DNA of 64,000 nucleotides from MADRE3 sp963718195 (lineage in GTDB: Bacteria; Desulfobacterota; Desulfobulbia; Desulfobulbales; Desulfocapsaceae). Both the position numbers and the translations under genes were made by a program. The stretch spans positions 558,001 to 622,000 of the forward strand of contig CAVQYQ010000006.1 in the NCBI GenBank assembly GCA_963718195.1, given 5' to 3'. How positions within the stretch are numbered: the stretch's first letter is position 1; each line of letters opens with the position of its first letter. Shown piece by piece: positions 9,056 to 15,765 of this stretch. The notes beneath the pieces were generated by a model. The model searched no databases, was not told where the DNA came from, and worked only from the letters and a program-made list of their open reading frames with translations.

Positions 9056-9250
9056 ATGTGTCAAATCAGTGTTTTCGTAGAGCAGGACGGTGTCGAAGAG
9101 TTACTGCTTGAAGATGTTACCAACCTCAGTAACGAGAAGACAGGTGTTACGGTTTCGACGCTCTTTGAAGGATCAAGAGAAGTTACAGATGTCGTAATTG
9201 AATCGATAGATTTCATGGCGGGCAAAGTGTTGCTCAGAAAGACTGCCTGA
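9056..9250 (+). CDS. cooT: CooT-family nickel-binding protein
   Basis: 64 residues starting MCQISVFVEQDG and continuing ELLLEDVTNL, VTVSTLFEGSREV and IDFMAGKVLL. Length, the Met-Cys start and the short beta-strand pattern match CooT. In that family the second-position Cys helps bind one Ni(II) per dimer, and the protein serves carbon monoxide dehydrogenase maturation or nickel homeostasis. It is followed after 50 bp by a protein with a poly-His tail, which supports a metal-handling role. No CODH gene is in the window. Confidence 0.8.
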   Translation: MCQISVFVEQDGVEELLLEDVTNLSNEKTGVTVSTLFEGSREVTDVVIESIDFMAGKVLLRKTA

Positions 9251-9300
9251 TCAGGCTGGTCAGCTATATTCATTTCATACGGGTAGAATAAGGATTTCTG

Positions 9301-9543
9301 ATGGATAATTCTGAGAAACTGCGGGTGATTTTACAGCACTGGATAGAACATAACGGGGGACATGTTGCAGAGTTTGAAAAATGGCAGAAAATCATGAACG
9401 AGGATGGCAAAGACAGCATAGCAGTTTCCCTCGGTGATGCCATTTCACAAATGGACAAAGTGAGTGATATTCTAGCTGAAATTTTGGCAGAGTGTGGTGG
9501 ACCGAAGGAAGCTTCTGGCCATCACCACCACCATCATCATTAA
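9301..9543 (+). CDS. Small protein with natural C-terminal poly-histidine tail
   Basis: 80 residues: an N-terminal helical part (LRVILQHWIEHNGGHVAEFEKW) resembling a conserved family of small anaerobe proteins with an HW-x-EHN motif, a second helix, and a tail of seven consecutive histidines just before the stop. The codons mix CAC and CAT and the gene is in native context, so this is not a vector tag. Next to cooT, a nickel (or zinc) storage or delivery role is the obvious inference; I know of no direct evidence for it. The ATG follows a run-up containing AAGGA. Confidence 0.75.
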   Translation: MDNSEKLRVILQHWIEHNGGHVAEFEKWQKIMNEDGKDSIAVSLGDAISQMDKVSDILAEILAECGGPKEASGHHHHHHH

Positions 9544-9631
9544 CAGGGCCTAAAGCCTTTAATTGTTGAGAACACTGCTTAAACCGGTGATCTCGATCTA
9601 TTCTTCTTCCAACAAGAAAAGGAGTGACCAG

Positions 9632-9961
9632 ATGAAAATCTCAGTTGATAAGAACGTCCTTGAAGTAACACCTGAAAATGAGCAGGAAACCGCTTCTCTT
9701 GACCTGTTGTGGAAAGTTGTTATTGACTGTCATGGAAATAACAAGAAGATCGTACCAATGGGTCAGTTTGTCCCTGGTCACGATAGTCTCGCACGCTTTC
9801 ACATAGAGGGTGTTCAAGGCGGCGTGACGGCCTATTCAGAAGATAAAAAGGCGACGGAAGACTGCACCTATTTTTGTGATATTTGTAATAAATACATGAA
9901 TGTGAAATCAGGTGATCCGGTACCGCTCTGTTGTGGTCGTGATATGGAAACAGTTGATTAA
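9632..9961 (+). CDS. Small metal-binding protein with desulforedoxin-like C-terminus
   Basis: 109 residues. The first 70 have no motif I recognise (start MKISVDKNVLEVTPENEQE); the C-terminus has CDICNKYM and PLCCGRDM, the spacing of a desulforedoxin/rubredoxin-like Cys4 site. The ATG at 9632 is chosen because AAGGAG lies nine bases before it. It shares the PLCCG(Q/R)DM ending with the protein at 5401. It is the last gene of the rightward cooT cluster and is followed by a strong terminator. Function unknown; iron or zinc binding is likely. Confidence 0.75.
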   Translation: MKISVDKNVLEVTPENEQETASLDLLWKVVIDCHGNNKKIVPMGQFVPGHDSLARFHIEGVQGGVTAYSEDKKATEDCTYFCDICNKYMNVKSGDPVPLCCGRDMETVD

Positions 9962-9969
9962 GCAGATCT

Positions 9970-10012
9970 GCAGGAATGGGTGATCGATTGTCACCCATTC
10001 CTGCTTTATTCT
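9970..10012 (+). terminator. Terminator of the cooT cluster (works for both strands)
   Basis: A perfect 14-bp stem (9970-9983 with 9991-10004) and a 7-nt loop, followed by TTTATTCT. It lies between convergent genes, so it may stop transcription from both sides. Confidence 0.85.
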
Positions 10013-10018
10013 CTTGTG

Positions 10019-10192
10019 TTAATCAACCTTGCATGTTTGAGGGTCAAGCATCGCACCACAACCGGGGCACTTTACTTTTTTCTCCGCTTCATCCGAGAAT
10101 ATTTCAAATTCCTTCTCGCAATCAGAACATTTAATCTTCAGTTCTGATAATGACTTGTTGCTCTCAAATCCGGGACAATGTTGGTCGCTCAT
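10019..10192 (-). CDS. Small zinc-ribbon protein
   Basis: 57 residues, found by translating the minus strand from the ATG at 10192. It has one CSDC knuckle and one CPGCG knuckle 24 residues later, a classic two-knuckle zinc ribbon, plus an extra Cys near each end (QHCPGF, QTCKVD). The start has GGAGACTAGTA before it, a good ribosome-binding site. It lies 14 bp behind another small cysteine-rich gene in the same direction. Role unknown; such ribbons often bind nucleic acids or protein partners. Confidence 0.65.
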   Translation of the reverse strand: MSDQHCPGFESNKSLSELKIKCSDCEKEFEIFSDEAEKKVKCPGCGAMLDPQTCKVD

Positions 10193-10206
10193 TACTAGTC
10201 TCCTTG

Positions 10207-10410
10207 TTACGGTTGTTGAGTTTGGGCTGCATCATGTTGGTCAATTGCACCCCCACCTTTTTCGGTCAGAAAAAAAATAACACACGAAGAACGAAATTTG
10301 CAGTAGATTTCTGGGTCTTTGCATTCCAGGCAGTCACCGCATAGATAGTAATTATGCTTTAAGCAGATATAACTCGATTCTCTTGTTGGATGGTTCTTGC
10401 AGGCACCCAT
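10207..10410 (-). CDS. Small B-box-like cysteine/histidine protein
   Basis: 67 residues with the pattern CKNHPTRESSYICLKHNYYLC followed by GDCLECKDPEIYC, i.e. C-x2-H, C-x2-H and C-x2-C-type ligand pairs as in B-box zinc fingers, then CKFRSSC and a polar tail. I recall similar short proteins (N-terminal C-x-NH-P, then YCKFR-x-SC) in Desulfobacterota. It is the first gene of a leftward pair with the zinc ribbon at 10019. Function unknown. Confidence 0.65.
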   Translation of the reverse strand: MGACKNHPTRESSYICLKHNYYLCGDCLECKDPEIYCKFRSSCVIFFLTEKGGGAIDQHDAAQTQQP

Positions 10411-10616
10411 AGATGTTGTTCCATATGGTTCTAATTAATTGCTGAATCAGAATAAGTTCTTACTATTATAGGCACCATCGCGTGGAAAAACAGTAAAAAA
10501 AGGCGTTATTAATAGTACGGGATAGGATAGATACATTTTATCAGCTTGATGCAGCATGAACTTTTTCCAGGTTTAAACAAACATACGTGAATCAGCAAAA
10601 TCATGTCTATCAGGGG

Positions 10617-10646
10617 ACGTATACGTAATAAAACGTTGCAACGTTT
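10617..10646. promoter_or_regulatory. Two adjacent perfect palindromes upstream of the cytidylate-kinase-like gene
   Basis: ACGTATACGT (10617-10626) and AAACGTTGCAACGTTT (10631-10646) are both perfect dyads. They lie 30-60 bp before the start at 10677, where a repressor or activator would bind. No regulator family is assigned. Confidence 0.45.
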
Positions 10647-10676
10647 ATAATCGACGTGGCCAAAGGAGTATTCGAC

Positions 10677-11471
10677 ATGTCAATCATCTCTATTTCAAGG
10701 GGCAGTTATTTCAGGGGAAAAGATGTAGCGGAACAAGTTGCCAAAAACCTCGGTTATCAATGTATCTCTCGGGATTCGCTGCTTGCCGCCAGTGATGAAT
10801 TTGATATCCCGGAGTTAAAGTTAATGAGAAATATACAGCACGCCACCCAGATTCTCGAACGCTACTCGTTCGGCAGGGAGCGATATATAAACTATATTTC
10901 CTCATCTATTCTCCGGCACCTGAAGAAGAATAACCATGTCTATCACGGGATCGCCGGTCAGGTCTTTATTTACGATATAAGCCATCTACTCAAAGTCAGA
11001 ATCATCGCAGATTTTGATGATCGGGTGCGTGCCGAAGCAGAGCGCGAGAATATTTCCCAGGATCAGGCCCGAGCGCAGCTGAAGCATGACGATGAGCAGC
11101 GGCAGAAATGGGCGATGGTTCTCTACGGTGTCGATATCGTAGACCCGACTCTTTATGATATGGTTATTAATCTGAGCGCAATGGGTGTTGATGAAGCTGT
11201 TGACCTTATTTCCAAGGCCTCGCAGCAAAAGTGTTTTCAGCCAACGGAAGAAACACACAAGAGAATACATGATCTCGCACTGGCGGCCGAAATCAGGGCC
11301 GCACTTTTTGATTTTCCCACGGCAGGAGTTGGCGCCAGTGACGGCAAAGCCCATATTAGCGTGAAAGCCCCGGAAGATCAGTCAGCAGCAATTAGAGCGC
11401 GGATTGAAGACAGTGTCAAAAATATTGAATCACTGAAAGAACTGGAGATCAGGGTAGATCCTTACTTTTAG
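10677..11471 (+). CDS. Cytidylate-kinase-like protein with C-terminal extension
   Basis: 264 residues. The N-terminus (SIISISRGSYFRGKDVAEQVA) is a modified P-loop of the cytidylate-kinase-like family; EEDR-type lid residues appear later (VRAEAERENISQDQARA, HDDEQRQKW). The last 60 residues form a separate alpha/beta part (AHISVKAPEDQ, IRARIEDSVKNIESLKELEI) resembling a BON-type domain. The start at 10677 is chosen over the GTG at 10656 because AGGAG lies eight bases before it. The true phosphoryl acceptor is unknown for this family. A double palindrome sits in its promoter region. Confidence 0.7.
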   Translation: MSIISISRGSYFRGKDVAEQVAKNLGYQCISRDSLLAASDEFDIPELKLMRNIQHATQILERYSFGRERYINYISSSILRHLKKNNHVYHGIAGQVFIYDISHLLKVRIIADFDDRVRAEAERENISQDQARAQLKHDDEQRQKWAMVLYGVDIVDPTLYDMVINLSAMGVDEAVDLISKASQQKCFQPTEETHKRIHDLALAAEIRAALFDFPTAGVGASDGKAHISVKAPEDQSAAIRARIEDSVKNIESLKELEIRVDPYF

Positions 11472-11502
11472 ATTCGGTGTATCTCTGCTGATTAAGGATA
11501 TG

Positions 11503-11529
11503 GCATGCCCGGAGTTAATCCGGGAATGC
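11503..11529. terminator. Hairpin between convergent genes
   Basis: GCATGCCCGGA (11503-11513) pairs with TCCGGGAATGC (11519-11529) apart from one internal mismatch; there is no long T-run on either side. It separates the cytidylate-kinase-like gene from folD. Confidence 0.5.
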
Positions 11530-11553
11530 GTCATATGCGTCTTTGCTCTGATG

Positions 11554-12441
11554 TTAGATACTCTTTTGCGCTGAGCGCAGGGTGTTCTTCATCAGCATGC
11601 AGATGGTCATAGGGCCGACACCACCTGGTACCGGTGTAATTTTTCCGGCGATCTCTTTCGCCTTGTCAAAGTCAACATCGCCTTTGAGAATAGCTTTTCC
11701 TGTCTTTTCATTCTTGCCCACACGATTAACACCGACGTCGATAACCGTTGAACCTGGCTTGATCCACTCAGGCTTGACCAGGTCCGGGACACCTGCGGCA
11801 ACAATCAATATGTCTGCCCGTTTGCAGTGAGCTGCCAGATCTTTTGTGCGAGTGTGGACGATGGTCACGGTACTGTTGGCCCCGACACCTTTCTGCGCCA
11901 TCATCATCGCAATCGGTTTACCAACAATATTTGATCGACCAACCACCACTACCTCAGCACCTGAGGTTTCTGTGCCGGACCGGACAATCAACTCCTGGAT
12001 ACCGGCGGGCGTACAGGGCAGAAAACGTACGACATCACCACCGATCATGAGCCGACCAACATTAACCGGATGAAAGGCGTCAACATCCTTATCTGGGTCA
12101 ATTGCATTCAATACCTTTTTATCATCGATATGCTTTGGTAACGGCAACTGGACGAGAATACCGTGAATTTCCGGGTCATTATTATACTTATCGATAAGAG
12201 CGAGCAGGTCTTCTTCTGAAATATCATCGGGCTGATTGTCCTGGACTTCTTTAAAACCAAGTTTCAAGGCGGTCTTCACCTTAAGCGTAACATAGCTGAT
12301 GGAAGCCGGACTTTCTCCAATAAGGATAGTCACAAGGCCAGGGACTTTGCCTGTTGCTGCTTTCATCTCAGCTACTTCTTGAGTAATTTCTTCCAGAATT
12401 GTTTTACTGATTTCGGTTCCACTGATAAGTTCCGCAGTCAT
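11554..12441 (-). CDS. folD: Methylene-THF dehydrogenase / methenyl-THF cyclohydrolase
   Basis: 295 residues, normal for FolD. Signatures are the substrate loop with its catalytic Lys (SYVTLKVKTALKLGF), HGILVQLPLPKHID, the Rossmann motif VVVVGRSNIVGKP and the C-terminal TPVPGGVGPMTICML. It interconverts methylene-, methenyl- and formyl-THF with NAD(P). A GGAGG site lies before the ATG. Together with the formate dehydrogenase at 25946 and MetF at 4208 it covers most of the methyl branch of the acetyl-CoA pathway; formyl-THF synthetase is not in the window. Confidence 0.96.
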   Translation of the reverse strand: MTAELISGTEISKTILEEITQEVAEMKAATGKVPGLVTILIGESPASISYVTLKVKTALKLGFKEVQDNQPDDISEEDLLALIDKYNNDPEIHGILVQLPLPKHIDDKKVLNAIDPDKDVDAFHPVNVGRLMIGGDVVRFLPCTPAGIQELIVRSGTETSGAEVVVVGRSNIVGKPIAMMMAQKGVGANSTVTIVHTRTKDLAAHCKRADILIVAAGVPDLVKPEWIKPGSTVIDVGVNRVGKNEKTGKAILKGDVDFDKAKEIAGKITPVPGGVGPMTICMLMKNTLRSAQKSI

Positions 12442-12723
12442 GTAATACTCCCTCCTTCAAGAATGGTTTTAGTACTTATTTACAGGTGGTTCCCATAAAA
12501 GATACTGTCCAGGACACCAGGTGAGTGCAGCAGCTAAAGATTACCCCTCTGTTATTCTCACAACATCGTTAATCTGTCAACAATATAGTAAAAAACAGTA
12601 TGCCCAGAATAATATTATTCGTTACAGAGCTGGTCTGTTGCGGTATGACATTGCGTACCTGCGGGCATCAGCTGCGGTGTAATTGCCGATGCTCAGGATA
12701 GAGCAGATGGATCTGTCGTCATA

Positions 12724-13080
12724 TCAGGCACTTTGTTGAGCCTGGGGGACGAGACAGACGGAAGCCCATGTGCTGACCCGGGCATACCCTCTTCTTCGCT
12801 CATAATTAATGCGGCGCTCCCCGGCGTCACGTCTTTCAACACCACCCTCGGAAAAATAATACAAGGAGTAGGTCTGCCTTCTGTCCTCACCCGCTCGGCG
12901 GTCAAGATATGGATCTCCCATTCTAAGACGCTTGTTCGCTCTGGATTTTGAATCTTCTTTTGTCATCAAGCCCTCTGCAAGCAGTTTATTCCTGATGCGT
13001 GATGAGACCGAATTTGATGGGGCTCGTCCGTTACCTCGCAAACCCCATCCTGCACTTTCATATACCCGAGACCCTGACAT
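12724..13080 (-). CDS. Arginine-rich small protein (DRR/ERR-repeat family)
   Basis: 118 residues, or about 80 from an internal Met. The body carries repeated acidic-Arg-Arg motifs (YLDRRAGEDRRQ, VERRDAGERR, YERRRGYARVS) and ends in a TWASVC segment. I recall short proteins with this ERR-x3-DRR pattern from Desulfobacterota and gamma-proteobacteria; no function is known to me. The start is uncertain. Its neighbours are folD (same strand, about 280 bp away) and a divergent coiled-coil gene. Confidence 0.5.
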   Translation of the reverse strand: MSGSRVYESAGWGLRGNGRAPSNSVSSRIRNKLLAEGLMTKEDSKSRANKRLRMGDPYLDRRAGEDRRQTYSLYYFSEGGVERRDAGERRINYERRRGYARVSTWASVCLVPQAQQSA

Positions 13081-13368
13081 AATACCATATCAACTCGTTG
13101 AATGCTCGTCTCAGTCGTTTGCTATAAATAATACCAAGTTGGTGGAACTTTCTGCAATGTACAAACATTTCAGCAGCCGATCGATGACAGGATTGCCGGG
13201 GTCGGGGGTAAATTGCTTGTATGCTCACATTGTTTTTAAGGATTTCTTTTACAGAGCAATAATCAATGATGTATAATCAGATCTTGAGAGGTGTAGATAG
13301 TTTGGTTCCTGTTCAGTCGAGACGTTGCAGGTGAGATGAAGGTGCTGTCAAAGTAGGAAAACAGGGTT

Positions 13369-14238
13369 ATGGAGTCTCTTAAAATATTACCAGGTGCGCA
13401 AACCGTCAGTAAGTATCTCGGCACGGATAATGACAGGTTGACGAAAATCATCGAGATGGTTGCTTATAACGTAACTGCTGCAGCAAAGCAGGCGGCCCAG
13501 GCATTGGTCAAGGATCGTGAGCGGGTCTCAGATGTCGGGGATCACCTGGATGGCGAATTTGTTCGGGAACTGGAGATGGACCAGGTTACCGAGATAAACG
13601 AAATTGTCAAAATAAACAGTGAGCTTGAGCAATATTTCAACAATACCATCATGAAGCTCGCTTTTAAAAATTTCAACCTTTCCCTGTTGAAACAGCTTCG
13701 GGATCTGGAGAAAAAAGAGGCCGAACTCAGGGAACGGGAACAAAGTATTGAAAAGATAGTCAACAAGCGTATTTCCGAGCTGAAAGAACAGATCACCAGA
13801 GACAGTACGACAGCCAGAGGTTTTTTTGAGAGCGCCCTGAGCAAGGCGGAGAAAGTGTTTGATCAGAACAAAATTACCCGTTTTGCCTACTCTACTATCT
13901 CATTGTTCCAGGAAGAATTCTTTAACCTGCAGGGGACCCATGATGTGGAGCCTGTGACCAAACTCTACCAGAAAGCAATCGAACCGTATCAGATCACTAA
14001 AATGGTGATGGATAAAAGTGGAAAGTTGAAAAAGATGGTCACGAATCAGTTTACGGAGGAGTGCAGCCAGGATCTCTTCCTGTTCTTTTACAAGTATTTC
14101 AATGAGCTGCTGGAGATTCATCAGAATGAGGGAGAACTACCACCGGTAGCAGACGAACTCTCTCGAATTTTCCAGCGAAAGAAAAAAGATGTCTCTGAAA
14201 TAATATCTGAAATGCAACGCGGAGAAAAACGTTCCTGA
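13369..14238 (+). CDS. Coiled-coil protein of unknown function
   Basis: 289 residues without a domain I recognise. There is a likely coiled coil in the middle (LLKQLRDLEKKEAELREREQ, SIEKIVNKRISELKEQI) and helical, charged flanks with no membrane segment or signal peptide. It begins MESLKILPGAQTV after GGGTT. The stop is 4 bp from the end of the convergent nitroreductase. A cytoplasmic structural or regulatory role is possible, but nothing in the sequence decides it. Confidence 0.7.
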   Translation: MESLKILPGAQTVSKYLGTDNDRLTKIIEMVAYNVTAAAKQAAQALVKDRERVSDVGDHLDGEFVRELEMDQVTEINEIVKINSELEQYFNNTIMKLAFKNFNLSLLKQLRDLEKKEAELREREQSIEKIVNKRISELKEQITRDSTTARGFFESALSKAEKVFDQNKITRFAYSTISLFQEEFFNLQGTHDVEPVTKLYQKAIEPYQITKMVMDKSGKLKKMVTNQFTEECSQDLFLFFYKYFNELLEIHQNEGELPPVADELSRIFQRKKKDVSEIISEMQRGEKRS

Positions 14239-14242
14239 ACCG

Positions 14243-14779
14243 CTAGTTTCCTTGGCCGTAACGGTTATATGATACCCGCTCAAACAGAAGAGATGAGTGG
14301 TCATGTCCCTGTTTTTCTTCAGCGGGGTAACCAATTGCCACAATCGCTTCTACCACGAGTGAGTCTTCCAGTTCGAGCAGATCCTTTACATATTGTTCTG
14401 AGCTTTCCCCTGATGCGTGTTGCCTTAACCGTATTTGAATCCAGCAGCTACCTAGGCCAAGATCATGGGCTGTGAGGTGAAGCAGCAACGACGCAATTGA
14501 TGCATCCTCAACCCACACATCAGATTTATCCGGGTGGGCGCAGACGACAATTGCCAGCGGGGCGTTTTTCAAAAACGATGAACCATGCTCTTTGGCAGAT
14601 GACAATGCTTCTATGGTCTGCTTGTCGTCGACGACAATAAATTCCCAGGGATTAAAACTCCTTGAAGATGGAGAGCGGAGCATCGACTCGATAAGAATAT
14701 CGACGGATTCATTTTCAACGGGCTTGTCCTCATACTTCCTGATGCTTCTGCGCTTCCTCAGCAGTTCTATGATCATCAT
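14243..14779 (-). CDS. Nitroreductase-family FMN protein
   Basis: About 178 residues: LLRKRRSIRKYEDKPVEN at the start, SPSSRSFNPWEFIVVDD, a middle region AHDLGLGSCWIQIRLRQH and the C-terminal VVEAIVAIGYPAEEK. These are the usual FMN-contact and dimer motifs of the nitroreductase/NADPH oxidase fold. The ATG at 14779 is chosen because GGTG and the homology begin there; the frame itself is open further upstream. It follows the small membrane protein at 14781 with almost no gap. The natural substrate is unknown. Confidence 0.85.
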   Translation of the reverse strand: MMIIELLRKRRSIRKYEDKPVENESVDILIESMLRSPSSRSFNPWEFIVVDDKQTIEALSSAKEHGSSFLKNAPLAIVVCAHPDKSDVWVEDASIASLLLHLTAHDLGLGSCWIQIRLRQHASGESSEQYVKDLLELEDSLVVEAIVAIGYPAEEKQGHDHSSLLFERVSYNRYGQGN

Positions 14780-14780
14780 A

Positions 14781-14990
14781 TCACCTTTTATCAGAATGAG
14801 TTTTCGATTCGATGTTCGTGTCATCATCCGTTTGACACCACTTGTTATAAACAAATAAGGCAAACCCGATGATAATGCCACCAATAAGCAGCGCTGGTAA
14901 GGTACCGATTAGATCGGGGAGAAAAAAAACGATTACAAGCAGGAGAGCGAGAATATACAACATCCATTTCGAGTAGAAAAATGAACTCAT
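14781..14990 (-). CDS. Small two-helix membrane protein, paralogue of the one at 40369
   Basis: 69 residues: MSSFFYSKWML then a first hydrophobic helix (YILALLLVIVFFLPDLIG), a second (LIGGIIIGFALFVYNKW), and a polar tail. The protein at 40369-40569 has the same plan (RKFFYSRSML, VFFLPDFIGPVPSLVIG, FFVYNKWSQ), so the two are paralogues. An earlier TTG at 15017 is possible, but homology starts here. It lies directly before the nitroreductase gene. Function unknown. Confidence 0.7.
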   Translation of the reverse strand: MSSFFYSKWMLYILALLLVIVFFLPDLIGTLPALLIGGIIIGFALFVYNKWCQTDDDTNIESKTHSDKR

Positions 14991-15076
14991 ATGGGTCGCC
15001 CCAAAATCAGCCTGCAATACATTTGTGAATCCATAGTTTGACTGATTTTTAGAATGTGTTTGTTCAGGGAAAGAGG

Positions 15077-15403
15077 TTATGCGCAGGGTGATAGCCCCTG
15101 CACAGTCCAGTCAATTATGCCGACCAGCTCTGAGTTTTCATCAAGGACCAGACAGGCACAGTGACCGGCTTCTATAAATTCACCAGTGTCCACATCACAG
15201 AATATTTTTCGAAGATCGAGTACTGCATTTTTTAATGATCTATCCTCGGATGTGGTCGTATATTCAGCGATGGGAACCATAACATCACGTATCTGTCTTC
15301 TCGGCGGCATAGCTTCTATCATAGTATCGATCTTTGCCTGTTCCACGGGTTTGTTTTGAAACGGTCGGACCGAGCTTCTTTTACGCAGAAAATTAATCAA
15401 CAC
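15077..15403 (-). CDS. Chimeric protein: nitroreductase N-terminus joined to a CBS-type domain
   Basis: 108 residues. The first 32 (MLINFLRKRSSVRPFQNKPV and IDTMIEAM) match the start of nitroreductases, including the one at 14243. From residue 33 the sequence changes to a CBS-like domain (IRDVMVPIAEYTTTSEDRSL, FIEAGHCACLVLDENSELVG). The junction looks like an internal deletion that fused two genes rather than a designed two-domain protein. It may be expressed, since the frame is clean and AGGAGAAG lies before the ATG. It is the first gene of a leftward group with 14781 and 14243. Confidence 0.55.
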   Translation of the reverse strand: MLINFLRKRSSVRPFQNKPVEQAKIDTMIEAMPPRRQIRDVMVPIAEYTTTSEDRSLKNAVLDLRKIFCDVDTGEFIEAGHCACLVLDENSELVGIIDWTVQGLSPCA

Positions 15404-15624
15404 TTCTCCTCCCGTGGTCTTTTATCAAATTGAGTTGAATCATAGTGCTTTGTCGTTGGAGTATATACAATTTCTCCGGATAATAGGCGATCTCTTTTTG
15501 TACCTGCTGGTACGAGACTTCACTGTCATAAAAAGGGGCTATTTCAGCACTTACTTGTCATCTTAAAGCGTTGTTTTTGCAAGATTTTCGGTTCCGTGAG
15601 AATGGTCAGTAACTACTCTCTTTA

Positions 15625-15653
15625 TTGACAAATATCTATTTTTAATTTATAAA
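15625..15653 (+). promoter_or_regulatory. Sigma-70 promoter of dabB-dabA
   Basis: TTGACA (15625-15630) and TATAAA (15648-15653) are exactly 17 bp apart, about 115 bp before the dabB start. This is the best consensus promoter in the window. Confidence 0.7.
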
Positions 15654-15704
15654 GTGCTCTTCGAATTGGGTGAAAATTAAACAGTTGAGCATTTTATAGT
15701 ATTA

Positions 15705-15720
15705 TGGCCCCATTGGGCCA
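15705..15720. promoter_or_regulatory. Dyad in the dabB leader
   Basis: TGGCCC-CATT-GGGCCA lies about 50 bp downstream of the -10 box and 45 bp before the start. It could be an operator or a leader hairpin; the sequence does not decide which. Confidence 0.4.
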
Positions 15721-15765
15721 GCTTAAAATTATTAAATTCCTTTTTATTGAGGTAACAAGGTTTTG

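Noticed and set aside
9523..9543. Poly-His tail as vector or tag contamination
   Set aside because: It is at the end of a natural gene with mixed His codons and no vector sequence, next to a nickel-protein gene.
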